From: Cardinalis cardinalis
Lineage: Eukaryota > Chordata > Aves > Passeriformes > Cardinalidae
Assembly: GCA_014549065.1 (NCBI GenBank)
Contig: JACDOX010000024.1
Location: 5,489,577-5,553,576, forward strand
Length of the DNA stretch: 64,000 nucleotides
Direction: 5' to 3'
Below the pieces are notes generated by a model, which saw only the letters and a list, made by a program, of their open reading frames with translations, ran no database searches and was not told where the DNA came from. Every line of letters starts with the position of its first letter. The first letter of the stretch is position 1. The position numbers and the translations under genes are program-made. Below, piece by piece: positions 11,901-24,700 of the stretch.

Positions 11901-14900
11901 AATTGAAAAGAAATCAAAAAAGCATGCTGTAAGCAATTTATAATTTTCTGCCTATAAGTATCATTTTCCATTGAACTGGAAAACATTGTTTATTAATAAA
12001 TTACAGTTATATAAAAAGAATGACAAAGATATTCCCTATGGGTTTCTAATTCTTCTGTCTTTACTTTCAGGCCAATAAGCAAGAAATCCTTTCTACAGCA
12101 TGTTGAAGAGCTTTGCACAAACAACAACCTAAAGTTTCAGGAAGAATTTTCGGTATGTTGCTAGCAGTTGTCACAACATCGCAAGACCTTCAGTCGTTTC
12201 ATGTGTCACATTTCATGTCCATTTTAAGCAGGCAAGGCCATGAAGGACTCTGGCCTTGATAATCAATACCCAATTACCAGGTTGATTGTTTAGAAAGTAA
12301 CAGTACACTGATTTGGATTCTGCAGCCTATACTACAACCTAGTCAGAATTATTCACCTTAGTGTCAGCCAAAGATGATCTTCTTTGGTCTCCAACATTTC
12401 AAGACCACCATATTTATGTTTTTACATCTCTAGTGTTGCATATGTAGGTTATCTAAGAACAAGTTATGAAGAGTTTTCTAACATATACCCAGGTGTATTT
12501 AACTGCTATAAATATGTTTGTTTTCCTGAGTGTTGATGACTCCAAAAGGAGAGTTAATGTAAAACTTTTCTGTAAAAAAATTCTGTAAAATTTTACATTC
12601 TGTAAAATTTTCAGGCCTCAGTCATACCNCCATGAAACTCAGGAATGTTTTTCTTTCATAGATTTTGGCGCAGANAGTCAAAGGTTTGTACATGGTACTT
12701 TGCCTTTTGTTCCTCTACAAGTAATAGGGCATATTTCTTATGCTCTTGAGAATAACTTCCCAATGAATAGCCTCCATTTCCTTACATGAGCAGATGAACA
12801 CAGCCAGCCTGCATTTCTGAAAGGGGCCTCATTCTCAAAATATACATTACCGATAATATAATACATGTATAATTCCAAANTTAAATCTCAAAGTTTTCAC
12901 TATTTTCATTAAGTAATATTTTATGGCTATCATATTTTTTCTCAACAATAACTTCTTGTTATTTCAGAATCTTTATCATCATTATCTTTCTTGACACATA
13001 CAGTCATTTGCCCAAAAANAATTCATCAGTGTCCAGTGACTTTATTATTTTATAAATTTACCATGAATAATTTACCAGTTGGATTAACAAAAATGAACAC
13101 TTAACAATTGGCTTTTCTTTTGCTAGATTATTATATTTCAGTTTCCAAGGAAGCACTAACTAAAGTGTATAAATATTAATGGTATTTCCTACAGGTTTTT
13201 TTGTTACGCCAATTAGTAAAATTGGTCTGGATTTAATGATAAAAAGCACCATAAAATTCTCAGAGCAATAAAGTAGAAGTGTTATTTCACTTGACCAAAA
13301 AATGATTATAGTTACATTATGCATGACTGAACAGATGAAAAGTTTTAATATCAGTAACACTTTATATATAAACTTTTATTACTAGAAGGTCTCTAGTATT
13401 ACTTTCTTTAGGTGCAACCCACATTGGCTAAGCTTTACCGCAGTGTAACAGATAAAATCTCCAACAATAGTGTTTTATCAAACCAAAATCTGCAGTCTGC
13501 TTAAAATTTAGAGAAATACAAGAAGCTGAGGTCTCCTTCAAATAATTNATATAGTCAACCTATAATAGACAGTTTTATATGTCATTTAAGTTTTCAGTCT
13601 TTTTATTCTCTGACCTTCAGCTGCCATGTTTCAGAGTGTAGTGATATCTTCCCAGATGACTTGTCCAAGGGCAGGCAGAATTTGAAGGTATGTTCAGTCC
13701 CTCAAAATGAGTCTATCTATGTTATTTGTAGTACATGTATTAACAGATAAACAATAGGATTGGCAGCACACTTGAAATTAAATTGGTAATGACANTGCTC
13801 AGGAACAAGAAATGCATGCAATAAACAAGCAGACCTCATGATCTGCGTTGTTTTTATCCTCTTGCATAATTCTATTTTACATAAATGACTTGAGGGTCCT
13901 GCAATGTGTGTAGGAAAGATTAGCTAAGATATAAACCCTTGAACATGATGTAAACACATATCTGAAGCACATAACTAAGTGGTGAAACTGGAACAAGTTT
14001 CCTGTGGAAGCTGTGAATGCCCTATCCCTAGAAGTGGCCAAGCTCAGGTTAGAGGGGGCTTTGAGCAATCAGATCTGGTGGAAGGTTGTGCATGGCAACA
14101 TGGGGTTGGACTAGATTATGTTCATGTCCCTTCCAGCTCAAATTGATCTATGGTTCTATNAACAGCATAGTGCTGAGCTTGCTTNGGCTCTCTGTCTGTC
14201 TTTGGATGAGTAAATTCAAGACTACTGGGAACGGAATATGAGAATATGATAATTTACACTAATAAACTGCTACTATATTCCCTGTGTTGGATTTGGACTG
14301 TTTCACCTAACAGTCTTCCTGGACAATTCCAAGATATGCTTTGGTAGACTAGGGATAATTTACAATGGGCAGTTTGTGGACAACAAATATGGTTTGGAGT
14401 TTTCTAGCACAAATGTGGGTCTTTCTATTTCACTAACTCTTGTAATCCGTGGACATTCCCAGTTTCATCTAATTTGCCTGACTGACCAAACTTCAGTGCC
14501 AGGACNTCTTCAGGGGCCAATCTTGGTTCACATGTGAACAGGACCTGTGTGTGAATGTGATGAGAAGAGAATTTGGACTTCAGAATGGACCTGGATCCAT
14601 TTATTGTCAGAAGAGACAAGTTTTAAGAAACCATAGGGAGCCAAAGTAACTGATGATGGGCGTCACCTCATTGCTATTCAAACTTGCAACTACTTCCAGC
14701 TTTCCAGCTGATTCCTGTGTCTCTCAATNCATTTGGGAACTCATGCTTTTCTAGTAACTGTCAAATTACTGAAANAGAAATACTTGTATAATATTTGATT
14801 TATGATAAGTTCTGCTCATGAGTAAAAAAACTGAAATCCTTCAAAGAGTCACCAGTGTCACAAATGTATTATAGTAAACAAAATCCAAATGTTTTATTTC

Positions 14901-15713
14901 AAAGTTTTATGAGTTTGCAAAGAAACATGGTTTCTGTGACAAGTTGCTACTGAGTCTGGGAACCCAAATACTCTTCCCCTAAATATGAAAATAATAGATA
15001 AGACTGAAATCCCTGTTAATGCAGAGAATTGGTATGAGGCTTTTGAGCATTTGTTTGGTTATAGAAGCATCCTTNTGAAAATAACAAGACCTGCTTCTCT
15101 ATTTCCTCTCTACTACAAAGTGCTGTATGATAGTGCTACTTCTACNGTAGCTAACTGGCAAGCTAAAACTCAGAGGAGTGAGGCAAATGAGGGAAGTTAA
15201 AGTNCACATGACATGGGATTCCATGGCCCAAAACACTATTCAAAATAGGCATTTTGTGTATGTNCTTCCTTCATGAAAAGATTCAATGACAGAAAATTTG
15301 TGGGAGAGTTTCAGCTTTCTGAATGAGAGGAATTTTAACATCTCCACCTTTGACTGTGTTTTACACACCAGGATGACAAAATATTTGAATTAACAATGAA
15401 AGAAAAGGACTGAAATAAAACAGTCTTGGTTTTCCATTTTTCATTNCCTCTCTTATTTATTTGCTAGGAGATTCCCATTAAATTTTATTCATAAAAGACA
15501 GACTGTCTCAAATACCTTGGCAAAAGGGCATAATTAATACTGAGCCTCATAGTAAGGCTATCTGCCCAACTTTTGGAAATAGCCCATGCGGACGGTAACT
15601 GCTAATATTAAAAGACAAATTTGAAGGGATTTCAGCAAAATTTTGTATTGTTCTCATTCAAAGCAAAAAGTAGACCTCTTAATTTATACCATAGATAGAT
15701 AGATAGATAGATT

Positions 15714-15757
<44 letters not shown>

Positions 15758-18700
15758 TAAAAAACAGACTTGTGTATAACATTTGTCAAACAAAGAAAAA
15801 TTCTATTGAAATTAACAATGTATTTAGAATTCTGGATTTTCTGTATCCTCTATTCTCTTAACACCAAACTCATCATTTTAACACATTTTCTCCATTAACA
15901 AGTTCTGAAATTGTCACCACTCTTTTAATCAACTTTGTAAATGGTACCTGTAATGCGCACAAACATCCCCATCAAATAAGTTCCTCAGCATGAATGATTT
16001 ATCCATATCTGTCCTCCAGTAATAGAACAAATGGCCAGTTATGAAGCTGCAGTACAACCCAAAATAGCTCTTCCCACCCCTTTCACAAACAGTCCCAAGA
16101 ACAATAATTAATTGCCAGTTGTCTCAACTTAATTGAATTCTCATCAGTTCTCACGCTGTACCACAAACACNCCCAAACTACAGCAGTCAGGAAAAGGCAT
16201 TATTTGACTGAGTCAGTAGGGCATGGTAAACAAGCATGTGACTTCATGAAAAAAATCAGAAAACTACAAAAGGTGATAGACTGACTTTATCCAGGCTTTT
16301 ANAGGTGAAAGTTCATGTAAGCTTAATTGTTCGAGTTGACAGCATTGTCTGCAGTGCTGCATCTAACATTGCTGATTTAAGTGGGGTTGACAGTGAGGCG
16401 GGAAGCTCTGTAATGCNTCCAGCTGTACTTGGAAATGCACTGTTGCAAAACTGTGGAGTTTTTCTACTTGCTGGATGATTGTGCCATATTTTAAAGTCAA
16501 GTGGAAAGGTTTTCCAACAAACATTTATTCCTTTGCAGGAACTTCCCAAGTTTCTTGAAGACCTTGCTTCAACGGATGCTGATCTGCCTTGGAACAGGTC
16601 TAAGAATCGTTTCCCAAACATCAAGCCATGTATGTGTGTTTACTGACTGACCCCTCCATTTTGCTCTTTACTTTCAATAGTGTAACAGATATTTGGAATG
16701 CAAGTGTATTTTTGTTTGATGTGTCTTTGAAATAGCAGTACAATCAAGTCTACATTATGAANTAATTTTCTGTCAGGTAATCCGTCTTTACTTTGTGGGT
16801 TTTTTTAAAGACAGTTTTATTTGCAAGTAGCTTTCAACTTGCTCTCACAAGCTTTAATATGCAGGTGCAAGAAACTGTAGCCTCAATAGTTTCTTAGCTT
16901 TGTAATTCAAGCCATGTAGCAAACTCTTTAAAATTCTTCCTCATTGGTTTCCCCCCCCCCCCTTTAGTAAGAAGTAATTTTTTAAACATATAAAATCCAC
17001 ATGTTTGTGCATTCAGCTACCTCAGGAGTCTGGATATGCTTTCTTGTGGATATGCGTACATGTGCTACAAAAGTTCCACAGAAGATCAGAGTGACTGTAT
17101 GATAACTTATAAGCCCAGGCTAGATATTATCACAGGAGACAGGAGTCTGTCTCTCTATACTCAACACTGCTTCATTTTTCAGTTAATAAGACAAGAAATG
17201 TCATTATTATTTTAGGCATTAGCTGTGATGTGAGATGGAGTGCATAGCATTCCTTGGTTAATAATGCTACATTCTGTGCTGTTTACTTTTCAGAGCAGCT
17301 GTTCCTGCTATCTGTTGCCTTGTTCAAGACATATTCTAAGTCACAGTCACTAAAAATTTATCTTCATGACAGACAATAAGGCATAAACAGATATGTTTCA
17401 TAAATATTTAACTTTGTNTTCTAATGTTCTTTACTAAGTTGAAGATCAAACCAAAATTCTGGTGTTACACACATGATATGTTTCTTGGATTTTGTAATTT
17501 CTGCATATGTGCTATGGGACAAAATCAGAAACCCTAAACTTTTTTTTTTTTAAATAATGACTTAACCTTATGTTTAAAAACCCCCAAAACTATATAGAAG
17601 TGCCAGAATCTGGCTGACTGACCTAGGCAGCAAGTAAAAGGAAAAAACTCTCAGATCCCTGACCCTGCCCTCTCACAGAAGTTGTGTGGGCTAGGACAGC
17701 ATGGCTTGGAGTACACAGGCTCCTTTTAGGTACAGAATCCTCCCATACATACATCGAATTGGAGGTTTTGGCTCATTCACCACTTAAATTAAAAAGTATA
17801 ATCTACAGCATGCCTGGAACATTGAAGAAAGACCATACAGTAATGGAAAAAGGGTAAATTACCTTTGTAATTTGTATTCTACTCCTTCAAATATTGTTAC
17901 TGCTAATAACATTTTTTTTGATTTCTTAGCACTCTTGGAACACTTCTTAAATGTTTTATGGTTTTTGAACCAATCTTTTAGTTAACTAGACTTTACTTCC
18001 ATGATAGATAATAACAACAGAGTAAAGCTGATGCCTGATGCTGGTATTCCTGGATCTGACTACATTAATGCCAGCTATGTGTCTGTAAGTAGAAAGTCTC
18101 TCACATTTTTACTGTATTTGTTTTCTGGTAGAAGAGTAAAAAAATAACTCGCAACAAAAACAGGATTCTAATTTTTCTTTCATTCACTACAGCCACTGTT
18201 GCCATGACATTGTTCAAGTGACTCCCGTGGCACTAAAAATGNCAAGTTAAAAAAATATATATCCCATTTTCATTGCTGAGCAATGATTTCCAAAAATAAT
18301 CAAAACTGCATCCAGTAAGTTACTTTTTATAAATTATTTCATACCATTTTCTTAAAAAGAAACAGTGGAACTCCCACTGCGGTAAATTGTTTAGGTAGGT
18401 GTTATTTGGTGTCTTGATTCAACAGTTAAAGTTGTTGTATATGAATAGGACAATGCAAAGATAACTGAACTGAGAACTTTCATAGAAATGGCTAACAGTT
18501 TTGGCATGCTCCTTATTATTTTATGAAAGTTATGATGGAGGAAAATGAAAGTAGGCTTCTTGAAGAAGAAAGTAATACTATATTTTTCATCCTCATCTTT
18601 CTCCACAGACTTTCCCATTTTCTTATTGTGTGCTAAGTAAATTCTCCATCTATATTTTAATCTAATTTTTGTCCTGTTGAAGTTCAAAGTGTGAATTATA

Positions 18701-21700
18701 GTTAGGCATCAAATCTCTTCTAGCAGTGGCTGGTGATCTCACATGAGGTCAAGATTTGATTTTCATTAAAAACTTTTCAAACATGTAGCAAGACATGCAG
18801 AGTGTAGTCAAAACAGACAACACAAAGGAAAGTGGAAATGGTTACTTGCAGGTAACTAAGAGACATTGCAGAGAATAAGCAGTAGAGCTAAGAAGATCTT
18901 TCTTTGAGCAAACAGTATTTATTCCCACTATGTCTTTGTTCTGAGAGTTAGCAGATAGGAAGAACCATGACACTTGGTGCTGGGACTGCACAGAATGGCT
19001 AAGGAAAGCAGAGGCATCTTGGAGCATGGTTTAGTCTTTACCCTTCCTGCTGCTGACAGGCCAAGCCTTAGGCAGGGAGCACTAACAGCAACTTCCAAAA
19101 GGCTGCAGCAAAAGCCAGCTACAGACTGTTCCCTGCTGAGACTTTGCTTGTGTGCATACATTTTGGATGATCATTCATCAGTGAATAGACAATTCCAATG
19201 TTATGGTTTCTCAAGGCTAAAGTTTCGCCCTTTATATGCTCTCATTTTCCATGTTTGTAGATGTATAAATACATAAATGCATATGGCTGTAAGCATGCAA
19301 TATGTATGTGTATTTACATACCTAATTACCTAGACCTGTTTACATATGCATACTTTTCCTCTCCATAAAGAAAGGAAAAGAGAAGTCTTCTACTTAGTTT
19401 TAACAAATGGGAACTCTGTCACTACTTTGACTTTCATTGGTTAAACAAAGTTAGTAACTGAACTGTGAGCTTTGCATCTCTGAATTACTGTTTCTCACCT
19501 CACTCTTAACTAAGGAGGACTAACATAGCTTCCCACTGCCACCTGTTCTTTATATTATAGATGGAGTAAGTAACAGGCAGCTGTGAATTATAGGGCTATA
19601 ATTCCAACAAGAAGCTTTGGTGGTGCTATAAACCACTGTGTCAGTTGTTTTGAGCAATAAGCAGAACACTGTGATATTATAAACTGCTAGTTCTATGGCA
19701 TAAATGTATTGCTGTTATTGCTATTGTTGTTATTTTAGACTTTCTGTAGTACAGAATAGTTCCTGTAGGTGTACTTCTTTTCTATGAGGACCCAGATCCA
19801 TGTCAAACCATGCACTCAGAGCATCTATAGATTTTTTCAATAAACTTCCTTCTTCCCAAGTTTTACATGAATTCATAAATTAACCAAAGATCAAAAGCCA
19901 ACACTAAAATAAAAGTCAACACCTTCAGTAGGTTTCTTGAGAACCTTTAATTGGAGATCATTCATTTCAATGAACTTCAGCCCGAAGCTACAGCAGATTC
20001 CAGACAATCACCAAAGANCAAGATCATTAGTGTGTGTATTACTTGCACTGGCTCTCAGACTTCTCCTTATTTGTTTCCCTGGCTCCAGTGTTCCTTAGCA
20101 CTGTTTGATTCTCCTTTGTTGGCCACCTCTTGATTTAGTTCTTGGTGGCCTCTAGCTGGATCTGAAGTAAGTATAATATGAAGGCTTAGATACTTTTAAA
20201 TGGGAATTGATGACCTGATTTCCTGTAATATCTCTGCTAAATGCATTTCTATTACCATGGCACTTCCCATACTATAATAGTATATTGGTTCATAACTGGA
20301 CTACAAAAAAAAGCCATTTCTCTCTTAGTTTTCCAAGGCAGCCTGCCATACAGTGACTNTTGAGGCATATGCCAATTTGCTTAGTAGGTCTGACAAGATC
20401 TTAGCCTTAGGCATAGCAGATACAGGCACAACTATGAGTCACATGCAAACTCTTTTGTTTCCATGCCAACCATTATGTATTAAACATTTTCTCTTTCTTA
20501 GGGCTATTTATGTCCAAACGAGTTTATTGCAACTCAGGGACCATTACCAGGAACAGTGGGTGATTTCTGGAGAATGGTGTGGGAGACAAGAGCTAAAACA
20601 CTTGTGATGCTCACACAATGTTTTGAAAAAGGACGTGTAAGTTACCAGTGAACTGATTAAAAGCATTTGATATAATTGGAAATTCTCTATGTAGTTTCTG
20701 ACAAGATTATAACATGATAATTGTTAATTAATTAGTAATCATCTCTCTGCAGATAAGATGTCATCAGTACTGGCCAGAAGATAATAAACCAGTGACTGTG
20801 TTTGGGGATATAGTGATTACTAAATTGATGGAAGATATTCAAATAGACTGGACCATCAGAGACCTAAAAATTGAAAGGGTAAGCCAGCACTGGAAGTTTA
20901 TAGAAAAAAATTCATCAAACACCTGAAAGAACATCAGATATGCTACATCCCACACAACCACTCCCTCAATATTCTTCTTTTAGTCTTTTAGTGCACATGC
21001 ATTGTACTGCCTGGTTGTCCTGTATTTTATTTTCATTCATGTTTCATTTCCTGAGAATTTTTGTCACAAACAGCTCAGATATTTTTCCAATATGCTATGA
21101 AGGGTCTATTAAGGTTACTGAACTTCTGGTCTGGTGGGAGGTGAAGTTTCTACTTGGACACATTGGTGTCTGTTCTAGAAAGGAGTAATCTTAACCATTT
21201 TGAGATCAGACAAATCCCTTTGAATGTATCCCTCTCAGATTAAAGGGCAAGATTCTCTGGTGCAGCTGTTTTGCATTGTACCACCAGCCACTGGCCTCCA
21301 CCCCCAGGAGATTCACCCAATATGAATGAGAATAATCAGTATTACTCCTACGCTTTGTGCTGGGAAGGAGGAGCAGGGGTACAGCAGAGATCTTCACCTT
21401 TGTCATGACCTACAACTACAGTTTGCACGTGTTGGAAAAATTATAACCCAGCATTAACTCAGAACAGCAGGTGGGCTCAAAAAACAATCTGAGAATAAAG
21501 ACCCAAAATTAAGTCAGCTTTCTTTTGCACTCCCAGAATTGATTTGTGTTGTAAGAAGTGCAGCCAGATCCTAGACCTGAACTTGGCTGCGCTAATGCAG
21601 GCATTGCCATCCTGTGCCATGTTCTTGTGACAAAGGGCACACAGCAGGTAGGGGCTGGTCTCAGCAGTCACNTCATAGGGATATGCTGTGCACACGGAAC

Positions 21701-24700
21701 AGAGAAACTGAATGTTTAAAAATGACTGAGAGAAAATACACCTTTTTTTCTGCCAAAAATGGAACACAGAGAAGCAAGACTGGAAAAAGGACTATTTAGA
21801 ATAAAAATTAATTCCAGTAAAATGCCAAGTCACTTGTGTTAACGAGGGTGAGGATGAAAAGAANATAATCTGAATTGACTGGGTGATCCATTTACTGTAG
21901 CTGAACTACCCTGCACAAAAAGCTATGCCCTTTATAAGTACATCATTAAATTTGCTGTATCACTGGTTTTAAGATTGTATGTCCTTTCACAAATGGGTGA
22001 ATGCTTGATGATCTTCCAGTGAAGATAAAAAGCATATGTGAAGCAAATAACTCAAAATCATTGTCATTGTGAATTTCTCTTCCATTTTTATGTTGATCAG
22101 TTTAAAAATAATAGTACAACTACAAAGTAGTTGCTACACATAATTGTTCACCATTGTTCAGTATTTCTTACAATATGAAAGAAGCAAGTGATTGGTTCAA
22201 AAGCAATTTGAAAAAATAGAAACTATTTCATTACACAACAGTTGATTAAACTGTGGCACTCCTTGCTGCAGGATATTGTCAAGGCTAAAAACTTACAGGG
22301 ATTCAAAAAATCTATATAAATTAGTAGAAGAAAATATTGATGAGTACTATTAAATTTCCATTTACTGTCTCTCACTGAGGCAGTTCACAAGTCACAAACT
22401 ATTAAGAATGGAAAGGATATTCTGGGGAACTACAGCTACATTGTTGTCATTTTTTATAATGCTCCCTAACATTTTCTCTTGACTACTGTTGCAAAGAGCA
22501 TATTGATGTAGACAGACCTTTGGCATGATCCTGTTCTTTCATTTTTTACATCTTTCAAAGTAATCTGGGTATTAGATCATAACCTCTTTTTTGAGGTTAC
22601 TGTTGCTGCTGCTCTGATTGAGAGAGCATGAAAGAAAATATATCTGTGTTCACCCAGTGTATGTGNGTTTGCCTTTACCACATTGGATCAGTCTTAGAGT
22701 GGTTGCTTTTTCCTGAACAAATTTGACATCCCAGCTCACTAAATTTTTAAATGAGCCATAGAAACTTCAACCTGCAATCTTCAAATTATAGATATAATGA
22801 CTAAAGTCATATGAAGAGTCACTACTGAAAACACTAATACTTCCTGAAAGATGGACTTGATGCCATCCCTCAAAAAATGTGCCAGAAGTTCTGTACACAG
22901 CAAATCATCCCTTCATGCCAGTAATCTTATAATTATTACACTATTTTAACTTTATTTTTTTACGTGAAAATACTGAGAAGGTTACATGTACCTTACTGAC
23001 CCTTCTGTAGCATTTCTTCTTTAAAAACTGCATTATTATGTATTTTTCAGCATGGAGACTGCATGATGGTGCGGCAGTGTAACTTCACTTCTTGGCCAGA
23101 ACATGGAGTCCCTGAAACTACTGCACCAATTATCCATTTTGTAAAACTCATCCGTGCAAGTCGAGCACATGATAACACACCAATGGTGGTGCACTGCAGG
23201 TAAATATATTCACCAAATTATTGTTTGGTAGATTTGAATCTCAAGTGCATAATGATGCACAGGAAAGCTGCCCGAAGATGGAGGCTGAGTGCACAGTAAT
23301 GATTCTAGGATGGACAGAGGCGAATGTTTCTCTAGCAGTCCTTCTTACTCCTTTCTAGGAGGTAAAATACCAATGTCTGTTCTGCCGTTTATGGAAGTTC
23401 ATTGAGGTGATGTCAGGGAAATAATTGCTCCAAACAGTACCATAAAGTACTACTGGATTTTTCTCCATTTTTCTCTTTAATCCTGAGAAGAGGAATAGCA
23501 AATGACATGTATTGGTTTAAATTACTTTTATTATAATTAGAGTTCTTCTTAAGAAGNAATTATTAAAAATATATTTTAAATGTATAGGTCACATATCATA
23601 AGGAAGAAACTATTTGAAGCCACAGAGAATGACAAATAGAAATAAGGGTTTGCATGGGCCAGATTTCAAACTTGGATGCCTGTAAACAGTTAAAACCTAT
23701 ATTTAGGCTCTTAAATAAATGGTCTGGTGGTTAAAGTTGTTCAGCTGTCATAGTTTCCACTGGTTTCATTAACACCCTTAAACTTCTGTTTCAAAGAGTA
23801 AGTGTGCAGGGAGGCCTAAGTCTTAAGGAAACCAATGAGTGACCTGCATTTTGTGCAGGTCAGTGTTCCCACTGAATGTGTGGGCATGCTCCATAAAAGG
23901 GATCTGAACTCATAGGTCTGCTACTGAGTCTTTGACTTGTTCTCACTTGCTGTGAGTCAGGAAATTAGTGGAAGGAAAAGAGGGCTTTGATGCCACAAAT
24001 CTTTTCCACTTTATCGTGTATGGGAGTTCTTATTATTTGTCCTCAGCATCCTGTGGGTGCCACCCCCAAAGGGTAGTAAAGCCTTACTCATTTAATCTTG
24101 CTGTCTTTGATGAACATTTCGCTCTACTGCAAGGGCCAGAGAGACTATGACAGGGGAGAACAACACAGTCTTCATGTTTTCAGGACACTTATATTCTATG
24201 GGGCTTTCTGCCAGGAACCCTACATTCTTTTCAGAAGGGAGATATGTAAAGGGGCCAGCATGGTTCTGACACTCCACCTGTGCTCAAATTCCTGATGNTT
24301 ATAAAGCATTACTGTGTGTTCTCAAATCCAGAAAACTCATTCATTACTTTTTGCTCATTAGATATTGCAAGCTTAAGANTTCAGCTATACATCTCTTGAT
24401 TATCTGCAGTAATATACCCTGCATTTATTACACCAATTGCAGAGAAGTCTGATAGTAATTTGGAAACAATCCTATTCATTATAAGACCTTGAAATAAAAC
24501 ACTACGTACCAGCATGTCTTGCACACTCATCCTCCTTTTAAANGCATTTTCTTTTAAAATTTTTTGCTAGGTCCCATGTTATTTTGTCTCAAATACTGAA
24601 AGTATTACAGAATCCCAATGTGATTTCACAAAATCTTGTGATTTTTTTTTTTCTCTCTCTCAATTAATGAGCTCTAGAAAACTCACAGAAAAGCTACAAG

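Noticed and set aside
24092..24295. Overlapping 60-65 codon ORFs in the PTPRQ intron before the P-loop exon
   Set aside because: Short, no motif, no matching splice phase; chance ORFs.
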